Of a stretch of 64,000 bases of DNA, positions 44,157-56,500 are shown piece by piece. Source of the stretch: Acarospora socialis. Lineage: Eukaryota; Ascomycota; Lecanoromycetes; Acarosporales; Acarosporaceae. Made by a program: the position numbers and the translations under genes. The notes under the pieces are model-generated. The model was not told the DNA's origin, did not search any database, and saw nothing but the letters and a program-made list of their open reading frames with translations. The stretch is from NCBI GenBank assembly GCA_025617375.2, contig JAMYGW020000002.1, positions 1,364,001 through 1,428,000 on the forward strand. Reading direction: 5' to 3'. Each line of letters begins with the position of its first letter. Within the stretch, counting starts at the first letter, position 1.

Positions 44157-47100
44157 ATGGGGACACCGCTCAGTGCTCTCACGCCATGCTTCTCTCCATC
44201 CAAGAGTTACCGTAAAGGAAAACCCGAACCCATGAAACTATCCAAAGAGCCGAAGCAGGCAAAAGCCAAAAGAATCACCCACGCAGTAGCGGAACTACCC
44301 AGCATGCGCTTCGCACCATCATGTACCAGACCATTTCTGGGGAAGGCCGGCAAGGTGAAGGCAGGAAAGAAAACGAAGAAAGTCGAGGGGGCAGCCCAGG
44401 AAGCATGCAGTCTGGTTCATGGGGTGGTCGCCATCACGCCTGTGGACACACCCGTAGATACAAATGTTACAACTCCAGTGACAGCACAGAGATCGATATC
44501 CGATAGCGGATCGCATAGTCCGAACCTGACTCCAGGTTACGAGCCGACCATATCCGAGTCGACGTCCTCGGCACCAAAAGAGGGTTCGGAAGACGAACCG
44601 GAGAGCTTACGGAGGTCTATTGACGAAAAGCCCGGACAACAACCGGCCCTCCCGAGAGCGGACCATGATACAGTAATTACGCCCGATCACACCACGATGG
44701 AAGTTCCTTTGGCGATCAGTGACTCGGTTCGAAAAAGGCCCAAGATCCAGCTCACCATTCCTGAGCAGCAATCGGTACCATTTGCGTACATCCCTCACCG
44801 AACTATGAGTGTAGCCGAGCGCGGCGGGACTCCAGCCAGTGCCGTCTCTCTTCCGTCGCCAACGGCGAAGCAGCGAGCGGAGAACTGTACCTCGACGATG
44901 CGGCTCTCGATTGTCTCTCCAATCTCTGTGATGGAAATGCCACGGCCACGACGGCCATTCTCGACGTGGTCATTCTCACCAACATTTCAAGACAGTCGGC
45001 TTGAAAAAACGGTGCTGGCCTCCCCTGAACCGAAGTCATCAAGCTCCGGTTCGTCAGACGAAACGGCCGATGATGAGGCTTCGTCATCTTACAGTCCCCG
45101 GTCATCAATGTCAAGCTTCAGCGCGGATGGCACCATCAAGCCCTTAGGGGACCAAAGAGGCAGTGTGGCCTTCTCGATCGTTTCACCAGCGCGCGCAGGT
45201 ATCTTCGACGACATCCCACCGACACCGAAGATGCCCGCACTGAAGAAGAGCATGCTCTCCCTGGCCGAATCGGTCAACAAACCTCTCCCACCGGAGCCTT
45301 CGGTGATTGAAGTCGCACCGCTGTTACCTGCAGGTCGACCATGCTCGCGATCGACCTCGATGCACTCCAAACTAGGGCTATGTATTCCTAAGTCATCCCC
45401 GTCGCCAATACACATCCCTTCCCGGAAATCGTCAAGGATTTCTCTCCTCTCAAAATACAGCAACACGGACCTAAAAGCTCTCGATGCGCTTGACGATGCG
45501 TTTCAGCGGTCAAGCCCACCCAAGATATTCGTCGAAGACACCCAGCAATGTACGCCAACCCTCAGTCAAGTTGAGGAGGCTCTGGAGGCTCAGCTAGCCA
45601 CTATCAGCGAAGACGTGCCGTCTCAGTCAGATCTGGTCCCTCTAGTGCACTTTCCACTTCAAATCGGTCGAGGACCAATGCTGATGAAGCCGTCCCGCGC
45701 TCCCCCACCGCCACCCCCAGTTTCGGAACCATTAAGCATGTCACGCAGGAGAGATCGGAAGAAGTCCACGCTTCATGTCGCTCAGCAGATAAAGGCAGCC
45801 GAAACGGGCAATTTCTGCAGACGCGGGTCTGTGCCGATCGGTGGGCGCGGCAAGTGGAAAGCGAAGGTGCATAACGTTCTCGCTAAAGCAGATCCTCGTA
45901 CAAGCACACCAATGGAAAGAGAGCTAAGCTCCGATTCCAACTGGAGCTTTGGCGATTCGAAGCGATCCCTAGGATCGGTACCCGACCTCACCGCCGATGA
46001 CACATCTGGAAGTGAGGTGTCGTCTTTCCCAGATATCGTGGTCGCAGAGGTGAAGGAAAGACTTGAGCTGTTGAGCGCCACCGATCACTCCGAATCAACG
46101 TCGTCCTTCTCGGGAGCCTCACTGACTGAAGTTGACGAAGTGAAAGAGAGGCTTCAAACGCTGAATGTTGTCAACGCCTCAAACATAGCAAGGCCTGATG
46201 AAACAGTTCAATCTGTGGACATTTCCATCGACTTTTCCATCCAACAAAAGCAGACAGACCACACTCGCTCCATATCCGCTGATGTGAGCCATGTCGGCCT
46301 ACAAGCACGTCGTGGGCGTCAAGGGGACCGTCTGGTACATTCGATGGGGTCTTTGGCAAATGTTGACATTGCCGAACTATATGCCAACATGCCAGCCTAC
46401 GACCCAGATCTTCGCGAATCCATGACAGCAGAGGGATTGAAGCGCCAGATCTCTGCGGACGCAGCCGAAAAGGTCCTTCTCCGAATCTTGCAAAGCCTTG
46501 ATAACCTTCAAGATCTTTTTGCTGCTGCTGTTATCAATAGAGGCTTCTATACTACCTTCAAACGCAACGAACTTCCGTTGATGAAGAATGCCGTCTACGC
46601 AATGTCACCAGCAGCCTGGGAACTTCGAGAGATGAGCCCACCATACACCGCCAGCTGTGACATCGACAACGACGCCCCGGTCCCGGAATACACTCCTGCC
46701 ACATATCTCCGCCACTACACCCGGGACATGTATATCATGGTCGCACTGAAATCACTCATTCTCGTCCACTGCGAGTCATTCCTCCGCCCTGAGACAATCT
46801 CGGCTCTTGCTGGGACCGAATCGGCCCGCTCAGCAGAGATTGACGAAGCGTTCTGGCGGGTTTGGACCTTCTGCCGCATCTTCGGGTGTGGGAAAAGCCG
46901 CGAGGATGACATTGTTGGGCAGATGGACTGGCTGAAGGGGGGTGATCTTGCCAGCAGACAAAGCACGACGAGTTTGTCAATGACCGATCCTTTTGGGATG
47001 AACGGCGTCCTTTTTAGTCCGCCACCGAGCTTTGCCAAGGGTAACCGGAATGGGTTGACTGTCGAGGAGCTATATGATATGACAGAGATCTGGACGTGTC

Positions 47101-47881
47101 TTGGAGTGCTGGTTCGAGGTTTTCAAGGCAAGGCCGAGCAGGCACGAGAATATGGCATCTTCGAGAATGCCGATATCTTTCCTGGTGATGTTGATAAGGA
47201 GAACACCATTCTTGGTTCGTACCCGTTGTGTTCCTCTACTTGCAAAGACTAACAAACTTCGCAGAAGAATGGACGTACCATCTCCTGACACTAGGCCCTG
47301 CAACCATCCTCGATCTCGCTGGTGCATCCTCACCGACGGCCAGCACCTTTGCTCAGGCTCATTCCAAGGGTTGGACATCATGGCAGCCACCCGCTTTCGG
47401 CTCTTCCAAATCCACCTTTCTCAAAGAAGCCGTATCGCGCGTTTACGAGGAGAAGATTACGAAACGGATGTCGTCACAAAAGGACACAGAAGAGCAAAGT
47501 CAGGCAGGCCTTGCCTCCCAGTCCCGTCAACGCTGCCTCAGCCACGCCGCTGAAATTCGTGCCCGTCGACTGTGCCCCGAATACACCGATTTGCCTGTCA
47601 GTGAAGAGCGACCTCTGAGCAAATACCCCGAGGTCGTCAGGAGGTTGGAGGCTCCGCCAGCGCTTTCTACTTCACCTGCTCCGCAAGGTCCACAGGTCAA
47701 GGACCCTGTTGATATGGCGTTGGAACGACTGGCGGCGATGGGCTTCGACGAGGGAACAGCTAAGAAGGCACTCGCGGAGACGGATTCGGGAAATGCGATT
47801 GATTTTGATGCTGCAGTGAATAAGTTAATGCGGGAGAGGGACAGTAGAATCGGGGTGAGCGGAACCAGGCATGGATGGTAG
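44157..47881 (+). CDS. Large UBA-domain protein with possible N-myristoylation
   Basis: Exons 44157-47214 and 47265-47881 (50-nt intron, GTTCGT...CGCAG) give 1224 residues. The chosen start yields MGTPLSALTPCF, matching the MGxxxS/T myristoylation consensus with a nearby Cys; in-frame ATGs at 44148 and 44076 are alternatives. Residues 60-760 are disordered, Ser/Pro-rich and full of possible phosphorylation sites, with a polyproline run (PPPPPPVSEP) at about 518-530. A helical conserved region begins at about 760 (EKVLLRILQSLDNLQDLFAA) and reaches the intron. The C-terminus holds a UBA domain (about 1166-1212, DMALERLAAMGFDEGTAKKAL), which binds ubiquitin. Role unknown; a membrane-tethered adaptor in trafficking or ubiquitin signalling is an inference. 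Confidence 0.85.
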
Positions 47882-48438
47882 ATTGTTTCTGTGTTTATTT
47901 ATTCGTCTTCTTGACAGCGGTTTAGCGTTTCTTTACTTCTATACCCTCACTCAGTCTTGTTCATAGCAACAGTTCGTGTATCTGTCGCGGGCAACCTCTC
48001 TAGGTCATTGTACGCAGGTACGAAGCACAATACTACACCTGACTCTTTCTCAACCACAATAGAATCAACAACCAGCGCAGATCCACGATTGATCCAGATT
48101 CATCATGTTGTCGAATACTGTACCTTTCGAAAAACCTGCCACGAGATGGCGGGTTTCACATACAAAGTTATAAATCAGGGAAAACCCCTTGCATGCAACC
48201 ATGCCGTACGACATACGTCATAAAGTATTCGTTCCCTGTCCCAGAGATGTATCCTTCTGTGTCCCTACGATCTCTACCCGTTGTATTTACATCATTGCCT
48301 CCAGACAAAATCCCATATCCATTCCAACGACTCACAACGAACTAACCCTACCATAAACCCAACGTCGAGCATTTCCTAAGCACCACCACTGTCCGCACGT
48401 GAAAGAGAAGGGGTGGACTCAGATAGAATTAAACCAAG
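47882..48438. other. Intergenic region
   Basis: This is the 3' flank of the UBA-domain gene and the promoter of the small conserved gene. No other feature is recognised. Confidence 0.45.
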
Positions 48439-48866
48439 ATGGAGTGGACGCGTCAGAAATACAATTCCTACTACGACGCCTACATGCCCTGGCTCGAGGA
48501 CAAATACCTCGCATGGTTCGGCGAAAACAAAGCTTCTTACACCGCCAAGGGTCTTGTTTCCTCCCATCTCTCCCCTCTCCGTTCTCGGCCTTTCCCCTCT
48601 GCTCTTACCTTCGACCTCCGACCGACTGACTGACGGAAATCATAGAGAACCTCAAAGCGACGAAGATCACAGGCGACAAGAACATCGACGCCGTGCAGGA
48701 CGGCGTGGCCGAGGGGGTGGGCGGACAGTTTGGGAAGGGTGGGTTGGGCGAAGGGGTGGGGAATTTACTGAGTAAGGAGGGGTTTACGAGGGCGGAAGAG
48801 AGCAAGATGCCGAATGTAGGCATGGGCGTTCTGGGAGGTGGTGGCGGGAAGGAGGAGGGAAAGTGA
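48439..48866 (+). CDS. Small conserved fungal protein
   Basis: Exons 48439-48550 and 48646-48866 (95-nt intron, GTCTTG...CATAG) give 110 residues. The N-terminus MEWTRQKYNSYYDAYMPWLE is rich in aromatic residues and amphipathic. It is followed by LAWFGENKASYTAKENLK and KNIDAVQDGVAEGVGGQFGK, and then a Gly-rich tail. The pattern of an aromatic N-terminal helix followed by Gly-rich repeats is familiar from a group of short fungal proteins without assigned function. No signal peptide or membrane span. The gene is probably expressed, as shown by clean splice sites and strong frame. Confidence 0.78.
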
Positions 48867-49530
48867 GGTCGGTCGGTTTGCGGGGTTTGGATGGATTTGG
48901 TTACGTCTAGACTGGGATGGATTGCGGCGTGGGTAATGGATCGGATTTTGTTTGGACTGAGTTTGTTTCGCTGGATACTCGAGTGGCGTTCCACGTTCCA
49001 TTTTTTGAAGTTTGACTGAATTGACGAGATGTGCTATCCCTTGCTTCGCTGTCCGTTACTCTCGAATCTCCATCAGAATGACCACGATTAAAACATACCA
49101 GTGCTTATTGCAACCCTTTGTCTTGTCCTCGGATTAATTCTTCCCCTTTCCTATCAGCCTTACATACTCACCGGCAGCTACCTTCACCATTTCCGTGCAT
49201 GAGCTGACAGTATAAGAATCAAAACGCACCTTTCTCCTACTGCCAACAGACATCCCAGTGGAGTTATACATCTACTATCCGTCCCACTCTCTTTCCCACT
49301 ACCGTAATGCTTCCAGAAACAAATATACTACTTGAAATAATAAAGGATAGATAAGATGGAAAAGACTGTTTTGAGGGGCAGTTGATGATTATTAAGGCAA
49401 GATAGCTGAATGCTGGGCAGGATAGGGTAGGGAACCCTCGGGACATGTTGACAACCCCTACTTTATCAAGTAGGACTTGATTCAACCCCTGAGCATCGAA
49501 CATGACTCCGGCCAACCCCTACCCAAAGTC

Positions 49531-49858
49531 AAGCCTGAGCCCGCATCTGTACTCATGTTTTTATGTCTAAACTCCCACCTAAATTTATGCCTAACCCACG
49601 TCTAAACTGACGCCTACACTCATGCCTTAACTGACACCTAAACACACACCCTAAATCCACACTCAGACCGACGCCTAAACTCACAGCTAAACTCATACCT
49701 TGAATCATGTCTAAACACAGACCTAAACCCATATGTACATAGACTTGAATATGAGCTTCAGCGTGAATCTAAGCCTTGAGTACAGACATAATTTAGGTGT
49801 ATATTAGGAGTGGATTTAGGCGAGGATCTAGGCATGAGTATACAAGAGTTTAGGCAAG
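49531..49858. repeat. Degenerate 12-bp minisatellite that switches strand
   Basis: From 49531 to about 49740 a loose unit close to cctaaactcatg recurs roughly every 12 bases (for example gtctaaactgacgcctacac, gcctaaactcacagctaaac). From about 49741 to 49858 the reverse complement appears (ggatttaggcgaggatctag, gagtttaggcaagc). The array is therefore a large imperfect inverted repeat of diverged units. Unit copies differ at several positions. Confidence 0.75.
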
Positions 49859-49942
49859 CAACACTCTCAATTAGAATTGAACTGCAGTTCTAGTATCCGT
49901 CATCCATTATAATATAAAATAAAACATACACCTTCTTATGTG

Positions 49943-50055
49943 GACAACATGGCCGAGTGGTTAAGGCGGTAGACTCGAACTACATTTCTGAAAATGAAAT
50001 ATCTTCTCTTCATCTACTAGGTTCGCCTGCACAGGTTCGAATCCTGTTGTTGTCG
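49943..50055 (+). tRNA. tRNA-Ser (anticodon CGA), with intron
   Basis: Acceptor arm GACAACA pairs with TGTTGTC, discriminator G. The D-arm GCCGAGTGGTTAAGGC, anticodon stem GTAGA/TCTAC with loop CTCGAAA after removal of a 32-base intron following position 37, a long variable arm with stem AGG/CCT, and T-arm ACAGGTTCGAATCCTGT fit a type II serine tRNA. The anticodon is CGA. The mature length is about 81. Confidence 0.94.
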
Positions 50056-50724
50056 GGCATTGATTTTTTTGCTTTTGGAGGATTGGGTGCTTTTGGATCC
50101 GGGAGATCTTGCTTTCTTGCTTTTGTGTTGTGTGTCCAGTGCTTGGTAGTGTGTTATAAGCAGGATTGTTTGCAGAAAAGACGAACTTGATGGGGATTTC
50201 ATGCATGGAACTCCGCTCCACAGCGCCGCTGAAGTAAAGCTCGGAGCAATGACCACTACTAATGGCAGAGTTCAGAGAGCAGAGTACCTATTACCTATAT
50301 GTATCGAATGTGGCACACCACCGGAAACTGGTATAACAAGTTTAACAACTATCTACGAGGTGCATTCTATCTAACTCCATCTCAAGCCGTGACTTCACCC
50401 ACCATACACTTTCCATGTCATCCGCCTGAGCCCACCGTTTGGATGCAATGTGTTTAAGGAATAATCAGAAACGGGAATTCGTGTGTTGGCCCCGTGCATT
50501 TTTGTGGATGGAGACTTGAAACCATGAACATCTATTGGGATCTATAAGCGAGAAGATCTACGGCCATGGTATTTCTAATAATGACTCCCAAGTCCAACAA
50601 CAAACCTTTTCATTATCATACCTTATTTGGCTTTGTCAAAGGTAGTCGACATCATTGACTTTCAAGCTACTCCGCCGGGATACGAGCATCACTCTCCTCT
50701 CAAGCTCTCGCAGGACTGCATGGC

Positions 50725-51192
50725 ATGCCTTTACCAACAGACACCACATCGGACACCCAAGCTTCTGATTCCCATCTCGAACACAAAGCGGATTGCCCAC
50801 CCTTTCTGCCCGGTGAGCCGCAAGTTGAGGCGCACGTCGAAACACGGGCGGCCAAGTCAGCCGAATGCGCGGTATATGGCGTCCACGATCACAATCGAAT
50901 CGAGGTCAAGTTCAGCAACTGGGATTTCGGGAATAAACGTTGTGTGGACGACTTCGAGAAATGTCTCAAGGACAGATGTGGCCCAAACGTCGTTTACGAT
51001 TTCAGCTGCGAACCCCGTGGCTCTTCATCATCCAAAGTCATTTTCCGCATGACCTGGGAGTCCGAGGAGCGTCTGGCTCGTACGACGGAGAGATGTATTG
51101 AAGATGCGATATACGACTACTCTGGCAAAGACAAGCTCCGTGTTCTGCGAGCACCCAGGATGGTAGAATCATACGCTGGCACGAGAAGCTAG
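50725..51192 (+). CDS. Hypothetical 155-residue protein
   Basis: An intronless ATG-started frame of 155 residues. No known domain was recognised. The N-terminal 45 residues are polar and Glu-rich; the rest alternates strands and helices with several charged residues and five or six Cys (DFEKCLKDRCGPNVVYDFSC), without a signal peptide. Codon usage looks coding, and no frame on the opposite strand competes. It stands alone between the tRNA-Ser and a gene-poor region. A lineage-restricted gene is possible, as is chance. Confidence 0.5.
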   Translation: MPLPTDTTSDTQASDSHLEHKADCPPFLPGEPQVEAHVETRAAKSAECAVYGVHDHNRIEVKFSNWDFGNKRCVDDFEKCLKDRCGPNVVYDFSCEPRGSSSSKVIFRMTWESEERLARTTERCIEDAIYDYSGKDKLRVLRAPRMVESYAGTRS

Positions 51193-53589
51193 GGGAGGTT
51201 CAGGGAAGTGAAGGCGCGATTTTGGGGAACCGTACATGCTAATATGAAAAGATGGCCGTGTCATTGAAGGAGGTGTCATTGGGTCTCTACAGCATCTAGT
51301 GCGCCATAGCCATTGATTCACATCATCATCATTTCCCACATTTCCACCTTGACTACCTTCCTTATCTAGCTCGACGTTCCTAAGCCGACTATTGTTTTTA
51401 ATGCGAGGTAAGCCTTGTGAATCACCCAGATATGCATATGAAGCACATAGGAGGGCAGCGCAACCCATGTGCAATGGTGCGGGTAAGGGTCGACAAGTGC
51501 AGGATTTGGGAAGGAGAGAGAGCTACGCTTGTACGTTATGATAGATACTTCCTCTATATTGCTGTATAAATGACTCTTGCCATCCATTCTGGGTCTGGTG
51601 GTCCTCGATATCGTGCAGTAGCTGAGACCATTGGAAAGCCCACCATGCATTAATCTCCATAGGGTAGGCTTCAACACAAGAGGTGTATCCCCTGAGACTA
51701 AAAATATAGAGCTGTGTAAATGAAGCTCTCAACGAGACATGTACGTTAACGACGTTATAGTAAGCAGTGCAGTGCAGTTAACCAAAAGCTCAAGGAGCTA
51801 TAGCTCGATTTCGTAGACGAAGTAGGGGCGGGTAGCAAATTCACAGTCAGTCTCCCTCCAGTAGCATCCGAGATCAACTTAGACGTGACAGAGTGTATGC
51901 ATGATGGTCTGTTGAGACACCATTTCTACGACCACTCTTGCCAGACCGGAGCTTTGAAAACTGCTTTGATGTTGAGCCCTTCCGAAACCACGATCAGAGG
52001 CGCAGTACTCAAAACTAACTGATTACATCGCACCTGCTCCGCTTGCTCAGTCATGTTCCACATTCCGCATTCGATCCAAGACTAGGACGGTTCGACCATT
52101 TGATGCCACGGTGGTGGAGCTTTGTTGGAGAATTCGCTTTTATTTTGAGGTTCGTTGCGGTTGCAGTTTTGACGACGGTCCATATCGTCCGACAACGTCT
52201 ATGTCATCAGGTACGTGACGACTGATGTACAATCTCAAATTGGAAATACCACCTTCAAGCTTCTGTCTCGGATGGCAGACGTCACCAAACCCCCTTGAAA
52301 TTATAACGGAGAAAGCTACCCCACATGGTCCCATATTATCATGTCGTATCCTATCATCCCTGGACGTGTAGATTCCATCATATAGTGATTTTGTAGCAGT
52401 TACCGGCAACCTCGAGTTGAACACAACCACGGTAGGATGTTGCACTTCGGATACTGAGCCCAGTGCGGAGCCGAGTCTCTGGACACGAGTAGTGTCAGTA
52501 AGAACGATCGCGGTTTCTTGCCAGCAGTCTGCCAGTGGAAAACATCCTTATTCAGAACTCGACATGTCCGCAGGGAAATGCTTGGAAGTCTAACATCTAA
52601 TTGTACTGAATCGTTCATCTTTTACGACGTTTCAAGTTCGGAGAAAGGAGATGTTGAAACTGACCAGTCTGCCCTGCTCCGATGTCCTGGAAGCTGCAGC
52701 TTGAACCCAAGGTAGTAGTCCTTCAGACGCTCCGGTGGTGGCCACTCTTGCTCTTATCAGCTATGACACGGCATATATCCCTTGCTGATGTTTCTACCAT
52801 TATCTCTGAGGTTTGTGACTATATTGCTAGGTCATTCCTTAATCACTGGATTGGTGCTACGGAGTACTGCCCGCCGAGAGATGCTTAAGCTGCCAAGACG
52901 CTATGAAGAGCCATGTGACCTTAGTCAGCGCCGGACGGTGACCTAAATCCCCATCTGGTCTGGTTTGTAGAGCACAGCAATTAATTGCTACACCAGACGA
53001 CATTATAGACACCAATACGTTAAATGGTAATGGATTGTAATGTCATATGTTGGTCTTAATTCTGTACTTTGTCAGAATTGACATGTGTGACCTTCCACAG
53101 ACTCTGAGCACCGTAGAGTCCATGGCTGTGCGAAAGGAGCATATATGTCAAGCCAGTCACCGCAGACTGCTCTTGTACTTGCTGTTGGGCCGTACTCATA
53201 TACAGTATTCTTTTCTTATCTTCCTCATGAAACGCTTTCTGATTAATGGACTTCTCTTCTGATTCCTCGCATCAGCATCAGATGGACTTCAGAACACGAT
53301 CCATAGAGTCAGGCTGAGCGCTAGCCTGCTCACTAATATTGACTCTATCTTGTGTCTGTACTTCCATCGATCCTACTATGATCTCAATGCGTATGTCCTT
53401 TGAATTGCCGCGATTCGAAGACAAAACAGAAAACTCATGTTTGATCGGAGAGCAACGGGGGCTTTCTAGAAGCGGACAGTCAGGTCTGCAGCTCCACTTC
53501 CATACTTTGGTCTCGGCACGTTCTATTATCAACAAGGCCTCTTTATGTCGCAATAGAACGTGCTAGAGTGTTGTAGCTATCGCTTTCAT
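51193..53589. other. 2.4-kb gene-poor stretch
   Basis: Short frames only, none with recognisable domains. A 14-bp palindrome agcaattaattgct lies at 52976-52989. The right end should hold the promoter of the methyltransferase gene. Confidence 0.4.
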
Positions 53590-56500
53590 ATGTATTCAAG
53601 ACAAGCCGTCAAAGTGAGGAAACCTACGGAGAGGTACAAAGACAAAGCTGTTCTGGTGCTAGAGGTATGTTCTGAGGATATAATGATCTAACTATCCCAC
53701 CCACCGCGATAGACCTTGCTGGCTTTCCTGACTACTTCCTAGGCGCATCAAAATACAAACCTGAGCATTTTGGCTTGGGGACCTCACTGGAACTTTTACT
53801 TTCTCGTCATCACTTCGAGACTTTTACTGGCAAGGTGAGCTCACTTCAAGCTACTTCTGCTCATTCTAATCTAGCATGCATATGTATTCCTATTTTGTCT
53901 GGATTCGGCTCTACCTAGGTGGACATTCACTGACTGGATCAGAGAAGTCATCTTAATCATTACCAGCCTTGTGTGAGTCTATATTGGCAGAATTCTATCG
54001 GCGATTCTCACTATTCTCCGCACAAACATCACAAGAATCCGGCTCGTCTTGGACTTACCAAAACTGGAAGATCCCTCCTACCGGCGGAAAATGCAAAAGA
54101 AGTACGCGCAGCAGCCCAGAGATATCGTGGTCCTAGATGAAGAGGATCCTATCAAGGCGGTACAGCCCAGTCAGTACTATCCAAATCTTGATAGCCTTGC
54201 AATTTACCTTCTCTTGTCTTAGCCTTTAGTGCACAAGTACAGTTTCTGGAGCTAACCGTTCCACGCAATAGTATCGCGGACCGCAGCCCTACCACGCCGT
54301 GACGCACATGGACTACTTACCCCGCGCAAACCTTGGCAGCGAGAGACGACATCACCTCCGCCCTCCTCCGAGCTCGAGCGCCTCAGCAGTATACCAACGA
54401 AGAGCGTTGTCAGCACCTCGACTGAGCTAAGCTTCTGCTCCACTCCGGGGGCCGCGTATCATAACACAGGTCGTCGGCAGCCATGGATAAGTCAAGATGA
54501 GTCGTCCTGGCGCTTCGAGTCTAATAGCGCGCACCTGCCCTTGTACACACCTTCGTGTCCGGACGACAAAGCGGGTGATACAGAAGCACTCGGCAGAAAG
54601 CCGCTCTCGCATGTCACTTATGAGGGCTCCAAAGATACTGTTACCATAGATCTCGATACGGATGATGAATCCGAATTCTCCGCAAGCATGTCAGCCGTTG
54701 TGATAGAGGATGATTACCAGGAACACAAGCATTCTCCAGTCTCCGTTCCTAGCCATACATTACTCGAACCCGTTTACGAGACTCTTGAGCGCGTTAGTTC
54801 TGACAATAGAACTCTAAAGGCTGGGAAGACAGTAGAGATGTTGGATGAAGACTTCTTGCGCATCCAGTCCGTCGTCCGCGATATCAGCACAACAGAGATT
54901 TTTCTGCGGGGCCACAGATTGCGTCGTGCCAAAAATCTGGAAGGTCTATTAGAGCTCAAGCTGAACGAGGTGGTTATGATGCTTGAAGTGGAAGAGTCTG
55001 AATCTCGCCCAGTGATGGTACAAGGGATAAAGCAGGTTCCGCTGGCGCAAGTTGGACGTATCAGAGAGCTGGTCGTCACAAACAGGCCATTTCCAGAGCT
55101 GAGCTTCCGCGAATGCGCACACAAGCACTTTGCTGATGGGGATATCGCCAACCATGGCCGTCTTGTCTGCCGGTGGAAGTATATTGTCTCATTGCAAACA
55201 CCTGGAGACAAACGGTCGAACAAGTACTCCGAGAAGTGTCTAACACGCTTCCAACAAGGGGAGATCGACTATGGTTTTGCGGTAAATGACGACCTGCTAC
55301 GGCAACATTGGCGTGGTGACACCGTAAAGGGAGGAGCATGTCTTGATATGTCTGCGGAAGAGGAGGAGTTTGACGAGAAGGAGGGAGAAGCTACTCAAGC
55401 ATCAGAAAGTATTAGGCCCAGTCAAGCAACGGGGACAGGTAGAAAGAGCAGCAAGACAGTTACGGAATCCGGTTCATCTTCTGAAACACTATCGGCATCA
55501 ACGTCCTTCTCATCTCCCACCGGCAATCGTCAACATCCTTATACAGTGCTTAACCATGAAACGGTAACTTTACCATATTGGGCTGCTGAAAATCAAAGGC
55601 AAGCAGCTCGCCATCAGATTGTCATTGACATAACAGGTGACGAGAGTCCTCAGATCAGCCTAAACCCACTTTCCCTGGATCAGAGTCGAGGCCAATCTCT
55701 CAAAAGGCGCCGCGGCCATGAGGACGAGACCTCACAGACATCTTGGCACCACAACAATCAACCTCAGGTCGCTGGTGCAGCAGCATCATCATCAGACATA
55801 ATTGAAATCAGTGCACAGGTTACAGCCAACTCAACAAGCGGGCTGTACACAGCCAAGTACATTGGGGCGCTGCCATCCAGCTATGTACCTCATCCCCAGT
55901 CTACGAAACGTCTCAAACCAACCCCTCAGGCAACTGCCAAGTCACCGATCATGGACCTTACCAATTCTCTCTCAGATACTGGACATGGGCATTCAGGCAT
56001 GTTATGGCCAGCCAAGTCTGAGCCCCTAGGCCAAAGGCCTGCGTCTACCAAATCCACGGACCGAACTCTGTCATTCGGGATAGCCCTTAAGGAACCAGAG
56101 CAGAAGATATCAGCTCAAGCAACAGCATTTTCTGCCCTGACCGCGAAGCAGAGCCATAGCCAAAGGACACGGTCTAGACAACGTCTTCCATCTAGTAAGC
56201 CACGACAGAAGCGGAGATACACATTTGGGGATGCTTTCTGTGGTGCGGGAGGGACGTCCAGAGGCGCCAAAAGTGCCGGCTTCCGTGTTCAATGGGGCTT
56301 TGACTTTGACTTTGCTGCCATCACCTCCTATAGCCTAAACTTCTACAACACTGATTGCGTAGTCGCCTGGGCCCATCAATTCGCTGAAATCAGTGTTGGA
56401 GATAAGCACAAAGTCGACGTTCTTCATCTTTCACCGCCTTGTCAGGTATTTTCGTGGGCTCACACGGTAGATGGTAAGGACGACGAAATGAACACGGCGA

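Larger units (their letters stand above)
48867..50724. other. Intergenic stretch with minisatellite and tRNA-Ser
   Basis: Beyond the minisatellite (49531-49858) and the tRNA gene, no gene is recognised. The first 150 bases are the 3' flank of the small conserved gene. Confidence 0.5.

Noticed and set aside
49531-49858. Considered as a CRISPR-like array
   Set aside because: Units are about 12 bases, degenerate and without unique spacers, in a eukaryotic context.
53278-53553. 91-codon minus-strand frame, acidic
   Set aside because: Balanced composition but no family, start context or partner exon; a similar-size frame exists on the opposite strand.
53715-53834. Alternative reading of the region before the methyltransferase as an exon beginning DLAGFPDYFLGAS
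   Set aside because: The open frame is attractive, but it lacks an ATG, and its downstream splice would require a 40-nt intron with the branch site too close to the acceptor; the competing model uses three good introns in phase.
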